The notes under the pieces are model-generated. The model searched no databases. It was given only the letters and a program-made list of their open reading frames with translations, and was not told where the DNA came from. A program made the translations under genes and the position numbers. This document shows positions 1 to 5,180 of a stretch of DNA of 5,650 nt, one piece after another; position 1 is the stretch's first letter; every line of letters begins with the position of its first letter. Source of the stretch: an uncultured Pseudanabaenaceae cyanobacterium. Its GTDB lineage: Bacteria; Cyanobacteriota; Cyanobacteriia; PCC-9006; JAAUQQ01. Where the stretch lies: contig CALLPZ010000257.1 in assembly GCA_938015405.1 (NCBI GenBank), positions 1-5,650 of the forward strand, written 5' to 3'.

Positions 1-962
1 GCAAGATAGTCTGAGCAGCTTAGGGAGAGCAGCGAAAACTCGTTGTAGCCTGTGGCACGCATGCCTTTTTCGATGGCATCTACCACGGCTTCTGGTTCCA
101 CGTCCCGGGCCGGACGGGTGAGCATACCCGGCTGGCAAAAGCGACAGCCCCGGGTGCAGCCCCGACGGATTTCCACGGTGAGGCGATCGTGGACGGTCTC
201 AATGTAGGGAACTAAGCCGATGGCATAGGCCGGAATGGGAGTGGCGACGCGGCGCAGGACTCGGTTGGGCACATCAGACCGGTTGGGATGAATCGAGCCA
301 TCCTTAGCCATGTCATAAAAACGAGGCACATAGACGCCAGGCACCTGGGCTAGGTCCAGCAAGGTGGCTTCGCGCCCCAGCCCTGCTTCCTTGGCTTCAT
401 CTAGAACTAAAGCAATTTCCGGCAGCAGCTCTTCGCCATCGCCCATGGCCACGAAGTCGAAGAACTCAGCGTAGGGTTCTGGGTTGGAAGTTGCGGTTTG
501 GCCCCCGGCAAAAATGAAGGGTGCGCCGCCTTGCCAAGGCGCTTTGTCTTCAGCAGTCCGCTCCGCCCAGGTCAGGTCCACCTGGCAGAGGGAGAGCATA
601 TCGAGAATATTGGTGGCACCCAGCTCGTAGCTGAGGCTGAAGCCGAGGATGTCAAAGGTATTGAGAGAACGGCGAGATTCGACTCCGAAGAGGGGAGTGT
701 CGGTTTCGCGCAGCTTGTCGGAGAGGTCGGCTGCAGGCAGGTAGGCGCGATCGCATAGCTGCCTCGGCTGGGCATTGATAATGTTGTAAAGAATGATGTG
801 GCCCAAATTGGAAGAGCCCACCTCATAAATTTCTGGATAGGTCAGCGCCCAGCGAATATTGGCGGAATCCCAGGGCTTATGGATGGCTCCCAGCTCATTG
901 CCTAGGTAGCGGGCGGGGCGGTTGACCGCTGAGGTAACAAGCTGTTCGACGGTCGGGGCCAC
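1..962 (-). CDS. B12-binding/radical SAM protein (TIGR03960-like), N-terminal part
   Basis: This is the N-terminal 320 residues of a gene that continues beyond the left edge. I translated it by hand from a GTG at 962-960; that start is chosen because GGAGAGGAG (972-980) lies 9 bases upstream and the next residues (MAPTVEQLV..., then ARYLGNELGAIHK) look like the usual N-terminus of cyanobacterial relatives. The first ~250 residues resemble the cobalamin-binding-like region of these proteins (YPEIYEVGSSNLGH, then a GGQTATSNPEPYAEFFD segment and MGDGEE). The radical SAM signature CxxxCxxC is present as C269, C273 and C276 (RRGCTRGCRFCQPGMLTRP), the ligands for a 4Fe-4S cluster that cleaves S-adenosylmethionine. 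The substrate of this family is not established. In cyanobacteria full-length members are, from memory, over 800 residues, with a further C-terminal domain that would lie outside the window. No break is seen. The family call is firm, the reaction unknown. Confidence 0.9.
   Translation of the reverse strand, partial: MAPTVEQLVTSAVNRPARYLGNELGAIHKPWDSANIRWALTYPEIYEVGSSNLGHIILYNIINAQPRQLCDRAYLPAADLSDKLRETDTPLFGVESRRSLNTFDILGFSLSYELGATNILDMLSLCQVDLTWAERTAEDKAPWQGGAPFIFAGGQTATSNPEPYAEFFDFVAMGDGEELLPEIALVLDEAKEAGLGREATLLDLAQVPGVYVPRFYDMAKDGSIHPNRSDVPNRVLRRVATPIPAYAIGLVPYIETVHDRLTVEIRRGCTRGCRFCQPGMLTRPARDVEPEAVVDAIEKGMRATGYNEFSLLSLSCSDYL
747..754. repeat. HIP1 octamer
   Basis: GCGATCGC within the radical SAM gene, covering the Cys-Asp-Arg-Ala codons. 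One-mismatch relatives also occur near 183 and 5454. Confidence 0.8.
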
Positions 963-971
963 GGCGGATCA

Positions 972-980
972 CTCCTCTCC
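972..980 (-). promoter_or_regulatory. Ribosome binding site deciding a GTG start
   Basis: On the minus strand this reads GGAGAGGAG, a strong Shine-Dalgarno sequence 9 bases before the GTG at 962. There is no ATG in frame nearby that would fit the family's N-terminus, so the site decides the start of the radical SAM gene. Confidence 0.7.
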
Positions 981-1109
981 AATTCCAGCGCTCAATCCTG
1001 CGCATTGCATAGGACATTGTATGGCACTGCTATGGCATTAAGCCGAATCTTTGCCTGTCCTGCTAGCTGGGGAGCAGAAGGCGTTTCCCTTTTTCTGGTT
1101 GGTAATGCG

Positions 1110-1145
1110 AAAGCCCACAAGTCAGAGAATAGACTCGTGGGCTTT
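1110..1145 (-). terminator. Probable intrinsic terminator of the STAS gene
   Basis: Arms 1110-1123 and 1132-1145 form a 14-bp stem with an 8-base loop (AAAGCCCACGAGTC paired with GACTTGTGGGCTTT on the minus strand). As minus-strand RNA all 14 pairs form, one being G-U; as plus-strand RNA the same position is an A-C mismatch, so the minus strand is favoured. It lies about 60 bases past the stop of the STAS gene and before the start of the radical SAM gene. The weak point is the short U run: only the terminal UUU of the stem, followed by CGC. It could also act as a transcript-stabilising 3' hairpin. Confidence 0.6.
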
Positions 1146-1203
1146 AATCATCTTGAGGAGCGCCACTATTTCCCTACAGGGAATAGACCAAGCGTATTCA
1201 GAA

Positions 1204-1539
1204 CTATGCCGCAACCGCTACGGGCACTGGGGCATGTTGGATAATCTTGACCACTTGGTCTAGCTGAGACATCTCCAGCACCATCTGCAGAGCCGCAGGG
1301 ATGGAACAGAGTGTAAGGGCGAAGCCGTAACGCTGGGAGAGCTGGATTGCAGAGACCAGGGTCATTAGACCAGCACTGTCAACGGAATCCACCTTCTCAA
1401 AGCTGATAAATAGGGGTGGGCTTTTGTGACTGTTAATAATTGAGAGCAGCTGACTCTCTAACTTCAAACCGTAGCTGGCATCTAAGAGTCCCTCGGGGCT
1501 CAACACAATTCCATCCGAACCCACGGCATGCATCTGCAT
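1204..1539 (-). CDS. STAS-domain anti-sigma factor antagonist
   Basis: This is a 111-residue single-domain STAS protein, the usual size for the SpoIIAA/RsbV type. These cytoplasmic proteins bind an anti-sigma kinase or a related partner, are switched off by phosphorylation of one serine, and are reset by a PP2C-type phosphatase. The segment VDSVDSAGLMTLVSA matches the conserved loop and helix; S55 in D54-S55-A56-G57 aligns with the phosphorylated serine of SpoIIAA (S58) and RsbV (S56), so the switch residue is kept. Upstream, LSPEGLLDAS (13-22) fits the first strand and the helix-1 start, and SIPAALQMVLEMSQLDQVV fits the C-terminal part. The tail PVPVAVAA is plain. ATG at 1539 is chosen because AGGAG (1546-1550) sits 6 bases before it; a second ATG two codons later lacks this. 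No kinase, phosphatase or sigma factor is nearby, so its pathway cannot be read from context. Confidence 0.9.
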   Translation of the reverse strand: MQMHAVGSDGIVLSPEGLLDASYGLKLESQLLSIINSHKSPPLFISFEKVDSVDSAGLMTLVSAIQLSQRYGFALTLCSIPAALQMVLEMSQLDQVVKIIQHAPVPVAVAA

Positions 1540-1944
1540 GGACCACTCCTAATCGCTACCGAATTTCGATTCCCACACGGCCATTGAACCGGTACGAGAT
1601 GACACGACCATAAGCGCCCGTTTTTTAACTGGCCAGTTCAGGCTGTCTCTTTCTTTGAAACTTCATATAGCTCTGGAAACTGTTTAAAGCTTCGGGCAAG
1701 TGTTTTTACGCAACATTTCCGAGTATCTTCTGATCTTTGAGATATGTCGCGAAAGCAATACAGCACTATCACTCTGTGCAATGAAAATTCGATTGCCTAA
1801 TATGCATACTCAAGGCCCCATACACCACCTCTTTGTGGAAGAGGGCTAGTCAGGCTTTGCGTTTCACATCTCATCATCAGGGCAGATAGAAGAAGATTCT
1901 CATTTGTTCCCTGTATTTATTTATCCATAGGATTGGTGTTTGTA
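1540..1944. other. Divergent intergenic region, 405 bp
   Basis: This spacer separates the STAS gene (leftward) from the 64-residue protein gene (rightward), so it should hold both promoters. I see no open frame that looks coding. It contains a perfect 12-bp palindrome (1627-1638), a T6 run beside it (1621-1626), and a hairpin at 1828-1844 (CCTCTT, loop TGTGG, AAGAGG) that would lie in the leader of the rightward gene or just before it. TAATAT at 1798-1803 is a possible -10 box for the rightward gene, but no good -35 box stands 17 bases upstream. Promoter positions here are guesses. Confidence 0.5.
1627..1638. promoter_or_regulatory. Perfect 12-bp palindrome, possible operator
   Basis: AACTGGCCAGTT is its own reverse complement. 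On the minus strand TGGCCA, inside it, could serve as a poor -35 box (4 of 6) with TATGGT 17 bases downstream as a poor -10 box (4 of 6) for the STAS gene about 70 bases further on, so a dimeric regulator bound here could affect that gene. One perfect 12-bp palindrome is expected by chance in roughly every 4 kb, so position is the only argument. I do not recognise it as the site of a known regulator. Confidence 0.2.
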
Positions 1945-2139
1945 ATGGATGGTCAAATCGCAATTCGTCGCTTGGTCGAGAAAGCAATCTATTTGCGTCA
2001 GCTGACGCCGGAGATTGAAAACGAGATTAACTATGAGCTAACTCGTAGTGGCTACATCTGTGAAGTGGGTTACGAAGCTCTCGAATTGTTGATGTCTGAG
2101 ATGGATGCTGGCCGTATTCAGCTTGTTTCTAGTTACTAA
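1945..2139 (+). CDS. Small conserved-looking protein of unknown function
   Basis: This is a 64-residue protein with no signal peptide, membrane segment or metal-binding motif. It looks real: a balanced, mostly helical and acidic sequence (IAIRRLVEKAIYLRQLTPEI, then YEALELLMSEMDAGRI) with regular codon use. The pattern 'xxLVxKAIxxxxLTxxxExEI ... YEALxxLMxxMxxGxI' resembles small cyanobacterial proteins that I recall only as uncharacterised; that link is from memory. The start is uncertain: AGGA (1929-1932) lies 12 bases before the ATG at 1945, rather far, while TTG at 1933 and GTG at 1936 are in frame but too close to it. I prefer the ATG because MDGQIAIRRLV gives a natural N-terminus. It stands alone between spacers of 405 and 557 bp, and no clear terminator follows. 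A protein-binding or adaptor role is possible but nothing shows it. Confidence 0.75.
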   Translation: MDGQIAIRRLVEKAIYLRQLTPEIENEINYELTRSGYICEVGYEALELLMSEMDAGRIQLVSSY

Positions 2140-2696
2140 ATTTGGGCTCAGCTGTGGGTGCTTTATTTCATTTGAGCTGATTCTGTGAATCTAAAATGGT
2201 TGCCTAAATTGGATGTTTGGGATTAGCCAAAGATAGATATTTCTCTACTATCAGAATGCTGTTTTTGACTTACTCAGTGTTTGCTGCTTGGGGATTTCCC
2301 AAAGGGGTGATTACGCTCGTCAATACTGTGCTCTTTTTGACTGCTGAACAGTGGCTTTCAACTTGGTCTCCAGAGTGGCATTGAGGGCTTGAGTCTCTTC
2401 TCATTTGCCTCGCTGTTACTGAGCTTTACCTGTCTCGGTTGGTGCGGTCTCACTGAAATTTGTATGGACTCGTTTTGATAGAGGGAGCTTGGGGGGCCTT
2501 TCACGGGCTGTGAGCTGACTAAATAATCCCCGCGGGTAGAGAACACCCTTGGCGCTAAACTGGCTGAGGTGGAATGACCTAATCCCCTCGCTTCATGTGC
2601 TGCGGGTCTAGCAAATGATGAGCCTCATTGGCCAGACTTAGGGGCCTGATCGGGATTCGTTGTCGCCACTAGTCCTGCTCGCAATTCAGATTCCCC
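2140..2696. other. Long intergenic region before dapL, 557 bp
   Basis: No convincing gene is seen here. Present are two weak inverted repeats just after the upstream gene (TCAGCT 2148-2153 with AGCTGA 2175-2180; GATTC 2179-2183 with GAATC 2187-2191), neither followed by a T run, and two short hydrophobic frames (2256-2384, and the next phase through 2487). The last 200 bases must include the dapL promoter and leader, but I find no pair of good -35/-10 boxes there; a short inverted repeat ATGAG-C-CTCAT sits near 2620. No transposase fragment, terminal repeat or tRNA is visible. Confidence 0.5.
2256..2384 (+). CDS. Possible 42-residue hydrophobic peptide, doubtful
   Basis: An ATG-started frame of 42 residues encodes two hydrophobic stretches (MLFLTYSVFAAWGF and VITLVNTVLFLTA) joined by PKG, with a Trp-rich end (WLSTWSPEWH). 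This could be a small membrane protein. Against it: there is no Shine-Dalgarno sequence, T-rich DNA gives hydrophobic codons by chance, and I recognise no family. A second hydrophobic stretch in the next reading phase (about 2380-2487) suggests it could instead be the front part of a longer, frameshifted gene. Confidence 0.2.
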   Translation: MLFLTYSVFAAWGFPKGVITLVNTVLFLTAEQWLSTWSPEWH

Positions 2697-3932
2697 ATGG
2701 TCACGATCAACGAGAACTATTTAAAGCTCAAGGCGGGTTACCTCTTCCCTGAGATTGCGCGCCGCGTGAATGCTTTTGCTGAGGCGAACCCCAATGCCGC
2801 CATCATTAAATTGGGAATTGGTGACGTAACGGAGCCTTTGCCCCAGGCCTGCCGAGATGCCATGGCCCAGGCGATTCAGGATATGGGCGATCGCTCATCT
2901 TTCAAGGGCTATGGCCCTGAGCAGGGATACCTCTGGCTACGCGAGAAAATCGCCGAGCATGACTTTAATGCTCGTAATTGTGGGATTGATGCCTCCGAAA
3001 TCTTCGTTTCTGATGGCTCTAAGTGCGACTGTGGAAACATTCTCGACATTTTGGGCAAGGACAATACCATTGCGGTGACGGATCCGGTCTACCCGGTCTA
3101 TGTCGATACCAATGTGATGGCAGGCCACACTGGCGAAGCCGATGAGAATGGCAAGTACGAAGGCCTGACCTATTTGCCGATTTCGGCAGATAACGATTTC
3201 ACGGCAGCCATTCCCAGCGGCAAGGTTGATCTGATTTACCTCTGCTTCCCTAATAACCCCACCGGGGCTGTGGCAACCAAGGCTCACCTGCAAACTTGGG
3301 TGGACTATGCCAAGGCCAATGGCTCGCTGATTCTCTTTGATGCAGCCTACGAAGCGTTCATCACAGACCCCGAGATTCCCCATTCCATTTATGAGATTGA
3401 GGGAGCCCGAGACTGTGCGATTGAGTTCCGGTCTTTCTCCAAAAATGCAGGCTTCACTGGAACCCGTTGTGCTTTGACGGTTGTGCCCAAGAGCCTGACA
3501 GTCAAAGCTTCAACAGGTGAGGATGTGCAGCTGTGGAAGTTGTGGAACCGTCGCCAATGCACCAAGTTCAACGGGGTGTCTTATATAGTCCAGCGCGGTG
3601 CTGAGGCGGTTTATTCTGCTGAGGGCCAAGCTCAGATCAAGGCCTTGATCAGCTTCTACTTGGAAAATGCCCAGATTATTCGCGATCGCCTGTCTGCGGC
3701 AGGTTTGAAAGTTTATGGTGGCATCAATGCACCCTACGTTTGGGTGCAAACTCCTGCAGGTCTCAGTAGCTGGGACTTCTTCGATAAGTTGTTGGAGTCT
3801 GCCAATGTGGTTGGTACACCGGGCTCTGGCTTTGGTGCAGCTGGTGAAGGCTATTTCCGCATCTCCGCGTTCAACAGTCGCGAGAATGTCGAAGAAGCGA
3901 TGAATCGGATTACCGCAAACTTGAAGCTGTAG
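2697..3932 (+). CDS. dapL: LL-diaminopimelate aminotransferase
   Basis: This pyridoxal-phosphate enzyme (class I/II aminotransferase fold, cytoplasmic) converts tetrahydrodipicolinate and glutamate to LL-diaminopimelate and 2-oxoglutarate in one step, bypassing the succinylase or acetylase branch; the product feeds lysine and peptidoglycan synthesis. This is the usual route in cyanobacteria and plants. The 411-residue length is typical. Visible marks are the N-terminal NYLKLKAGYLFPEIARRV, the glycine-rich LGIGDVTEPLP (39-49), SDGSKCDCGN (105-114, cofactor phosphate area), FPNNPTG (184-190, with N187 contacting the cofactor), FDAAYEAF (214-221, D215 pairing with the pyridine nitrogen), SFSKNAGFTGTR (246-257, K249 forming the Schiff base) and FRIS (387-390, R388 binding the substrate carboxylate). 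All catalytic residues are present. The start fits the family N-terminus, although no Shine-Dalgarno sequence precedes it. It appears to be transcribed alone: a 557-bp gap lies upstream and a convergent gene downstream. Confidence 0.97.
   Translation: MVTINENYLKLKAGYLFPEIARRVNAFAEANPNAAIIKLGIGDVTEPLPQACRDAMAQAIQDMGDRSSFKGYGPEQGYLWLREKIAEHDFNARNCGIDASEIFVSDGSKCDCGNILDILGKDNTIAVTDPVYPVYVDTNVMAGHTGEADENGKYEGLTYLPISADNDFTAAIPSGKVDLIYLCFPNNPTGAVATKAHLQTWVDYAKANGSLILFDAAYEAFITDPEIPHSIYEIEGARDCAIEFRSFSKNAGFTGTRCALTVVPKSLTVKASTGEDVQLWKLWNRRQCTKFNGVSYIVQRGAEAVYSAEGQAQIKALISFYLENAQIIRDRLSAAGLKVYGGINAPYVWVQTPAGLSSWDFFDKLLESANVVGTPGSGFGAAGEGYFRISAFNSRENVEEAMNRITANLKL
2887..2894. repeat. HIP1 octamer
   Basis: GCGATCGC lies inside dapL, where it encodes part of Met-Gly-Asp-Arg-Ser (residues 63-67). 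This octamer is greatly over-represented in many cyanobacterial genomes and supports the taxonomic call. Confidence 0.8.
3682..3689. repeat. HIP1 octamer
   Basis: A second GCGATCGC within dapL, in the codons for Ile-Arg-Asp-Arg-Leu near residue 330. Confidence 0.8.
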
Positions 3933-3996
3933 TTAGCGAGCTAAGAGTAAGACTTTACGCCTTGGGTGGTGGAAACGCGTTCAAGGCAATATTCAT

Positions 3997-4025
3997 AGAG
4001 CGTCTCAGTTATATGGGGCGCTTTT
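3997..4025 (+). terminator. Probable intrinsic terminator of dapL
   Basis: AGCGTCTC (3999-4006) pairs with GGGGCGCT (4015-4022) over 8 bp with loop AGTTATAT, and two further outer pairs can form; the stem runs directly into TTTT (4022-4025). Two of the core pairs are G-U as plus-strand RNA but would be A-C mismatches on the minus strand, so it serves the plus strand. It lies about 65 bases past the dapL stop. A second inverted repeat, GCCTTG (3959-3964) with CAAGGC (3982-3987), lies before it without a T run. Confidence 0.65.
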
Positions 4026-4059
4026 CTATGTCCTTTCAGTCGCTTTGCCTTGGGATGCG

Positions 4060-4434
4060 TCAGGAAGCTAGGTCGCGATCGCCCCATTGCTGCTGCCACA
4101 CTTGGCGAATAAATCGACGTAGATTGACGGCGGTCTCGGGATTGGTCTCCGCTTTGGGCTTCTCTGGGTAGAGATAGCTCAGTAGAGGGAGAACTTCGGT
4201 GTCTAGCGCGACGGTAAATAGACTGCTGGGCCACAACAAGTGGGATTCTTCCCGAAGATCCTGGATCTGCTGACTGGCAAGGGAAACATCAAAGTCCGAT
4301 TCTGGCCAGGATTCAACTAACAACAGCGGTCGAACCCACAGCATTTTTCGACTTATGACGTGGTCAATAACTTCACCGTAGAGTCGAGTACTGTCTTGGG
4401 TGAGGCGAACGATTTGGCCAGATGGAAGAGGCAT
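4060..4434 (-). CDS. Conserved-looking cyanobacterial protein of unknown function, 124 residues
   Basis: I do not recognise a characterised family. The first 40 residues (MPLPSGQIVRLTQDSTRLYG, EVIDHVISRKMLWVRPLLLV) look like a small beta-rich unit in which GQxVRL...TRLYGEVI...MxWVRPLxLV recalls uncharacterised cyanobacterial proteins; this is from memory. The middle (45-80) is acidic and mixed, with DLREESHLLWPSSLF and a hydrophobic LDTEVLPLLSYLY. The C-terminal part (102-124) is a likely basic amphipathic helix, NLRRFIRQVWQQQWGDRD. No signal peptide, membrane segment or catalytic motif is seen. ATG at 4434 is the natural start for this N-terminus; no Shine-Dalgarno sequence precedes it, only a pyrimidine-rich stretch. 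It is convergent with dapL (127 bp between stops) and divergent from clpS, so it is probably its own transcription unit. Coding is likely because the frame is full length and regular. Confidence 0.75.
   Translation of the reverse strand: MPLPSGQIVRLTQDSTRLYGEVIDHVISRKMLWVRPLLLVESWPESDFDVSLASQQIQDLREESHLLWPSSLFTVALDTEVLPLLSYLYPEKPKAETNPETAVNLRRFIRQVWQQQWGDRDLAS
4075..4082. repeat. HIP1 octamer
   Basis: GCGATCGC at the 3' end of the 124-residue protein gene, in the codons for its final Gly-Asp-Arg-Asp. Confidence 0.8.
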
Positions 4435-4569
4435 AAAGGAAGAGGAAAGGTGACATCCTGAATTCCGTCAAAGTCTTGTTCACCCTGGCTCGCAGGCTAT
4501 GTTTTGTTTCGCTGACCTGGGAGCGAGTTAAGGGTGGTTTTCGAATGAGAGGCGCTACTCTTAGGATAG

Positions 4570-4598
4570 TTGAAAGCAGCTAGGCTAAACGCTGTATT
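4570..4598 (+). promoter_or_regulatory. Candidate sigma-70-type promoter for clpS
   Basis: TTGAAA (4570-4575, 5 of 6 to TTGACA) and TGTATT (4593-4598, 4 of 6 to TATAAT) are separated by exactly 17 bases. Transcription would start near 4605 and give clpS a leader of about 190 bases. The boxes are only moderate and a promoter closer to clpS is possible. Confidence 0.35.
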
Positions 4599-4604
4599 GG
4601 GCTT

Positions 4605-4794
4605 TCAGGGCTTGGACCGATTGATGGCTCTAGCCTAGACCCAAGCTCAGTCGGGATAGTCCTTCGGGCTGGCCTATGGTAATTTTAGCCCTTGCAACGT
4701 TAAGCCTTGACTGAGCTTCGTTGAAAGAGGTGGTGCAGTGACGGACGCTGTACCCCATCTCAATAAACGTGTGCTGTTGTAGGAAGATTGATTT
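4605..4794 (+). promoter_or_regulatory. Candidate structured leader of clpS
   Basis: Several stems can form in plus-strand RNA. (a) GGGCTTGG (4608-4615) pairs with CCAAGCTC (4641-4648), 8 bp with one G-U. (b) GGGCT (4666-4670) pairs either with AGTCC upstream (4658-4662, three-base loop) or with AGCCC downstream (4687-4691), so the two are mutually exclusive. (c) CAACG-TT-AAGC (4695-4705) pairs with GCTT-CGTTG (4715-4723), 9 bp with a two-base bulge. (d) GGTGCAGTG (4732-4740) pairs with CGCTGTACC (4746-4754), 9 bp with two G-U pairs and a five-base loop. This matches no RNA family I know. Hand-found stems in a 190-base stretch can arise by chance, so this is only a candidate. Confidence 0.3.
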
Positions 4795-5082
4795 ATGTCT
4801 ACTCAATTAATTGAAAAGCGGGATACGACGGTGGTGCGTAAACCCGCTCCTCGCTACCGCGTCTTGCTCCATAATGACGATTTCAACGGCATGGAGCATG
4901 TGGTGATGGCGCTGATTCAAACGGTGCCGAGTTTGTCTCAACCCCAGGCGATTGACATTATGATGGCGGCTCACAATGATGGGACGGCATTGGTTATTAC
5001 TGTGGCGCTAGAGCCCGCTGAGTTTTACAGCGAGATGCTTAAGAGCCATGGCCTTAGCAGTTCAATTGAGCCTGATGATTAG
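4795..5082 (+). CDS. clpS: ATP-dependent Clp protease adaptor ClpS (ClpS1 type)
   Basis: ClpS is a small cytoplasmic adaptor that binds proteins carrying a destabilising N-terminal residue and hands them to the Clp ATPase (ClpC in cyanobacteria) for degradation. The 95-residue length is normal. After a flexible N-terminal tail (1-18), the core begins at PRYRVLLHNDDFNGMEHV. N27 and D28 (E. coli N34, D35) and H60 in MMAAHNDG (E. coli H66) are the residues that hold the substrate amino end, and M33 (E. coli M40) is the gatekeeper of the pocket; all are present. The end, KSHGLSSSIEPDD, matches what I recall of cyanobacterial ClpS1 rather than ClpS2. AGGAAG (4781-4786) lies 8 bases before the ATG. 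A membrane protease gene follows on the same strand after 98 bases without a clear terminator, so co-transcription is possible. Confidence 0.96.
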   Translation: MSTQLIEKRDTTVVRKPAPRYRVLLHNDDFNGMEHVVMALIQTVPSLSQPQAIDIMMAAHNDGTALVITVALEPAEFYSEMLKSHGLSSSIEPDD

Positions 5083-5180
5083 TTCTTGTGGTATGCAGGG
5101 TTGAGGATTTCTAGGAGCGAGAGGGAGTGACCTCTGCGTCATAAGATTGGGGCCTAAGATACTTTGCTCTAGCCCAGATT

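Larger units (their letters stand above)
4435..4794. other. Divergent intergenic region before clpS, 360 bp
   Basis: This spacer lies between the leftward 124-residue protein gene and rightward clpS. No gene is seen. The left third holds one short inverted repeat (TCGCT/AGCGA near 4510-4530) and no clear promoter for the leftward gene. The right two thirds hold a fair promoter candidate (4570-4598) followed by a stretch rich in inverted repeats that leads into clpS. Confidence 0.5.

Noticed and set aside
572..826. Frames of about 85 residues on both strands inside the radical SAM gene
   Set aside because: They are other-phase readings of a confident gene; their sequences are low-complexity Ser/Pro/Thr or Glu/Gly-rich.
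1020..1037. Direct repeat TATGGCA with an 11-base period
   Set aside because: Two seven-base copies in non-coding DNA are too short to call an operator, and there is no match to the NtcA pattern GTA-N8-TAC.
1005..1263. Two plus-strand frames across the spacer and into the STAS gene
   Set aside because: They run through the terminator hairpin and the antisense of the STAS gene end and have no protein-like pattern.
2358..2546. A 62-residue minus-strand frame in the region before dapL
   Set aside because: Its product is Ser/Pro/Gln-rich with no domain-like pattern, there is no ribosome binding site, and it lies opposite the hydrophobic plus-strand frames.
2937..3383. A 148-residue minus-strand frame opposite dapL
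   Set aside because: It is fully antisense to a complete, well-conserved dapL and has no recognisable family pattern.
3941..4234. Minus-strand and plus-strand frames between dapL and the 124-residue gene
   Set aside because: The minus frame is an Arg/Ser-rich alternate phase of the 124-residue gene that runs through the dapL terminator; the plus frame is antisense to it.
4442..4449. GAGGAAAG, as in the conserved core of RNase P RNA
   Set aside because: The following bases do not continue the conserved core, the distal conserved core is absent, and the spacer is too short for the usual length.
4545..4560. TTTTCGAATGAG, somewhat like a tRNA T-loop
   Set aside because: The flanking bases do not form a T stem, and no anticodon or acceptor arm can be built around it.
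5111..5140. Hairpin AGAGG/CCTCT between clpS and the CPBP gene
   Set aside because: The stem has only five pairs and no T run follows, so it does not qualify as a terminator.
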